From Anabaena minutissima FACHB-250 (GTDB lineage: Bacteria > Cyanobacteriota > Cyanobacteriia > Cyanobacteriales > Nostocaceae), in NCBI RefSeq assembly GCF_014697125.1, contig NZ_JACJRG010000018.1, positions 1-64,000 on the forward strand: a stretch of 64,000 bases of DNA. The letters run 5' to 3'. The position numbers and the translations under genes were made by a program. Positions 62,561-64,000 of this stretch are shown here, one piece after another (position 1 is the stretch's first letter; the number at the start of each line of letters is the position of its first letter). A model generated the notes under the pieces. The model was not told the origin of the DNA, did not search any database, and saw only the letters and a program-made list of their open reading frames with translations.

Positions 62561-63277
62561 TTAAGCAGCTTCAGTCAGTTTATAATCTCGTAGAGCAGCA
62601 ATATCGAGTTTAATTGATGGTCCCATCGTGGCAGACACATAAATTGAACGCCAGTAGCGGCCTTTTGCTCCTGAAGGACGGTTACGGTCAATCGTCTCTT
62701 GCAAAGCCTTCAGGTTGATCAATAAATCTTCAGGCGCGAAGGTTGCCTTACCAAACATAACATGAACTATGCCTGTACGGTCAGCCCGGAATTCTAATTT
62801 ACCTGCTTTAAATTCCGCGATCGCACTTGCTACGTCAAACGTGACTGTACCACCTTTTGGTGATGGCATCAAACCACGAGGGCCTAACAATTTACCAAGT
62901 TTTGCCACCTGCGGCATTACATCTGGTGTGGCGATCAATTTGTCAAAATCCATTCGCCCTTTTTGGATTTCGTCAATTAGTTCTTCAGAACCAACTATGT
63001 CAGCACCAGCATTGGAGGCTTCGGAAACTTTTTCACCACGGGAAATCACTGCTACTCGCACAATTTGTCCTGTACCTTTGGGTAGTGCAACTGTGGTACG
63101 CAATTGTTGGTCTGTATATTTTGGATCTATACCTAGGCGTATATGTGCTTCTGCTGCTTCAGCAAATTTAGCTGTGGCAGTTTCTTTCAGAAGTAATAAA
63201 GCGTCTAAAGGTGTGTATTCTCTATCTTCCACCTTGGCTTGCAGTCCTTGCAAGCGTCGGGATACTTTTTTTGTCAT
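62561..63277 (-). CDS. rplA: 50S ribosomal protein L1
   Basis: The 238-residue L1 protein of the L1 stalk. It has KKVSRRLQGLQAKVEDREYTPLDALLLLKETATAKF, FAEAAEAHIRLGIDPKYTDQQLR (then the two-domain core), GSEELIDEIQKGRMDFDKLIATPDVMP, GLMPSPKGGTVT and a typical C-terminal YWRSIYVSATMGPS. The stop is 276 bases upstream of the rplJ start (via the L10 leader); the rplK gene is 121 bases ahead. Confidence 0.97.
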   Translation of the reverse strand: MTKKVSRRLQGLQAKVEDREYTPLDALLLLKETATAKFAEAAEAHIRLGIDPKYTDQQLRTTVALPKGTGQIVRVAVISRGEKVSEASNAGADIVGSEELIDEIQKGRMDFDKLIATPDVMPQVAKLGKLLGPRGLMPSPKGGTVTFDVASAIAEFKAGKLEFRADRTGIVHVMFGKATFAPEDLLINLKALQETIDRNRPSGAKGRYWRSIYVSATMGPSIKLDIAALRDYKLTEAA

Positions 63278-63398
63278 TTTTATCTCCTGGGGTAACTTAC
63301 GAAGCTTCGCTTCTCCCCCGATTCAATACGTGGATTTTAGATTTTAAATTTCGGATTGATTTTCGATGTGATCTGAATTTTTCGCTCAAAACGCATCA

Positions 63399-63824
63399 TC
63401 AATCTGTGATGGTGACACCCATATTTTTAGCTGTTCCTGCCACAATGTTCATTGCCGCATCTATATCATTGGCGTTGAGGTCAGGTAGTTTGGTTTGGGC
63501 AATTTCCCGCAATTGGGCTGTAGTAATTGAGCCTACTTTCTTTTTGTTTGGTTCGTTAGAACCTCTTTCAATTTTCGCTGCCTTGCGAATCAGTACGGAT
63601 GCTGGTGGCGTTTTGAGTACAAATGTAAAACTCCGGTCTTCATAAACCGAAATTTCTACAGGAATTACCATGCCAGCTTGGTCTGCTGTTTTGGCGTTGT
63701 ACTCTTTGCAGAACATCATGATGTTCACACCATGTTGACCCAATGCAGGGCCAACTGGGGGTGCTGGGTTGGCTTTTCCAGCATTCAGGGCCAGTTTAAT
63801 GACCGCTACTACTTTCTTCGCCAT
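63399..63824 (-). CDS. rplK: 50S ribosomal protein L11
   Basis: The 141-residue L11 binds 23S rRNA at the GTPase centre. It has AKKVVAVIKLALNAGKANPAPPVGPALGQHGVNIMMFCKEYNAKT, the loop PVEISVYEDRSFTFVLKTPPASVLI and the C-terminal rRNA-binding domain (PDLNANDIDAAMNIVAGTAKNMGVTI). It follows nusG by only six bases, so the two are co-transcribed. Confidence 0.97.
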   Translation of the reverse strand: MAKKVVAVIKLALNAGKANPAPPVGPALGQHGVNIMMFCKEYNAKTADQAGMVIPVEISVYEDRSFTFVLKTPPASVLIRKAAKIERGSNEPNKKKVGSITTAQLREIAQTKLPDLNANDIDAAMNIVAGTAKNMGVTITD

Positions 63825-63830
63825 TTGTAT

Positions 63831-64000
63831 TTAGCTCTGTTTTTCTACCTGATTAAATTCCAGTTCTACTGGTGTATCTCGCCCGAAAATCGATAGTAAG
63901 GCTTTTAGTTTACTCCGTTCTGGACTAACCTCAATTACCTCACCTTCAAAGTCCTTAAATGGGCCAGAAAGCACAACTATCTTATCACCTGTCGCCATGT
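63831..64000 (-). CDS. nusG: Transcription antitermination factor NusG (C-terminal part, cut by window end)
   Basis: The last 170 bases contain the end of NusG on the minus strand. The encoded residues include a KOW motif (GDKIVVLSGPFKDFEGEV), then VSPERSKLKALLSIFGR and the terminal EFNQVEKQS, with the TAA stop at 63831-63833. NusG keeps RNA polymerase moving and couples it to ribosomes or Rho. The N-terminal domain lies beyond the window. It lies directly upstream of rplK, the usual bacterial order. Confidence 0.93.
   Translation of the reverse strand, partial: MATGDKIVVLSGPFKDFEGEVIEVSPERSKLKALLSIFGRDTPVELEFNQVEKQS

Overview
The window comes from a filamentous, probably heterocyst-forming cyanobacterium of the Nostoc/Anabaena type. 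The evidence is a split RNA polymerase beta' subunit (rpoC1 and rpoC2), plant-type ferredoxin-NADP reductase carrying a phycobilisome-linker domain (petH), phosphoribulokinase (prk), a CAAD-domain protein, a carotenoid desaturase of the CrtD type, many GCGATCGC palindromes (HIP1), and the heptanucleotide tandem repeats (STRRs such as CAGCACT, ATTACTC, CCCTAAT) known from heterocystous cyanobacteria. A small Mo-dependent-nitrogenase-type protein fits the same group. Species cannot be fixed from sequence reading alone.

Layout. 0-3.7 kb: an SDR oxidoreductase, a broken alpha/beta-hydrolase remnant beside a MITE-like repeat, a secreted pentapeptide-repeat protein and a CAAD protein. 3.7-10 kb: housekeeping metabolism (hom, petH, prk, metK). 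10-16 kb: a sensor kinase, a PcrA-type helicase and an L,D-transpeptidase. 16-18 kb: a two-gene RNA-repair cassette (RNA ligase followed by an HD-Pnk end-healing enzyme), with a secreted RNase T2 upstream. 19.6-22.4 kb: a DM13 lipoprotein, a DUF4079-like membrane protein and a histidine kinase. 22.7-25.6 kb: small accessory genes and a truncated receiver protein. 25.7-28.7 kb: an arsenosugar-type operon, arsM - PiT transporter - arsS. 28.9-40.2 kb: the minus-strand block rpsT-tatD-rpoB-rpoC1-rpoC2. 40.5-49.9 kb: hisD, a universal stress protein, Uma2, a START-like protein, an EamA half transporter, Hsp33, a large helical-repeat membrane protein, a fructosamine kinase and an M16 peptidase. 50.1-54.6 kb: two type II toxin-antitoxin pairs flanking crtD and two unknown genes. 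54.6-61 kb: a zinc alcohol dehydrogenase, a zinc-ribbon miniprotein, a glycosyltransferase, exonuclease III, an NmrA-like protein and an HlyD-type adaptor. 61.2-64 kb: nusG-rplK-rplA-(L10 leader)-rplJ-rplL on the minus strand, with nusG cut by the window end.

The most interesting functional unit is the ligase/HD-Pnk pair: one protein appears equipped to heal RNA or DNA ends (removing 2',3' phosphates and phosphorylating 5'-OH) and the other to seal them. The arsM-PiT-arsS operon is a second coherent pathway, with a perfect inverted repeat just upstream as a candidate operator. The other striking aspect is how repeats shape the genome. A GGCTAAACGCC-type element and STRR heptamers occupy the junctions of the rpoB-rpoC1-rpoC2 operon, encode part of a peptidase, supply the stop codons of at least four genes, and appear to have truncated a response regulator.
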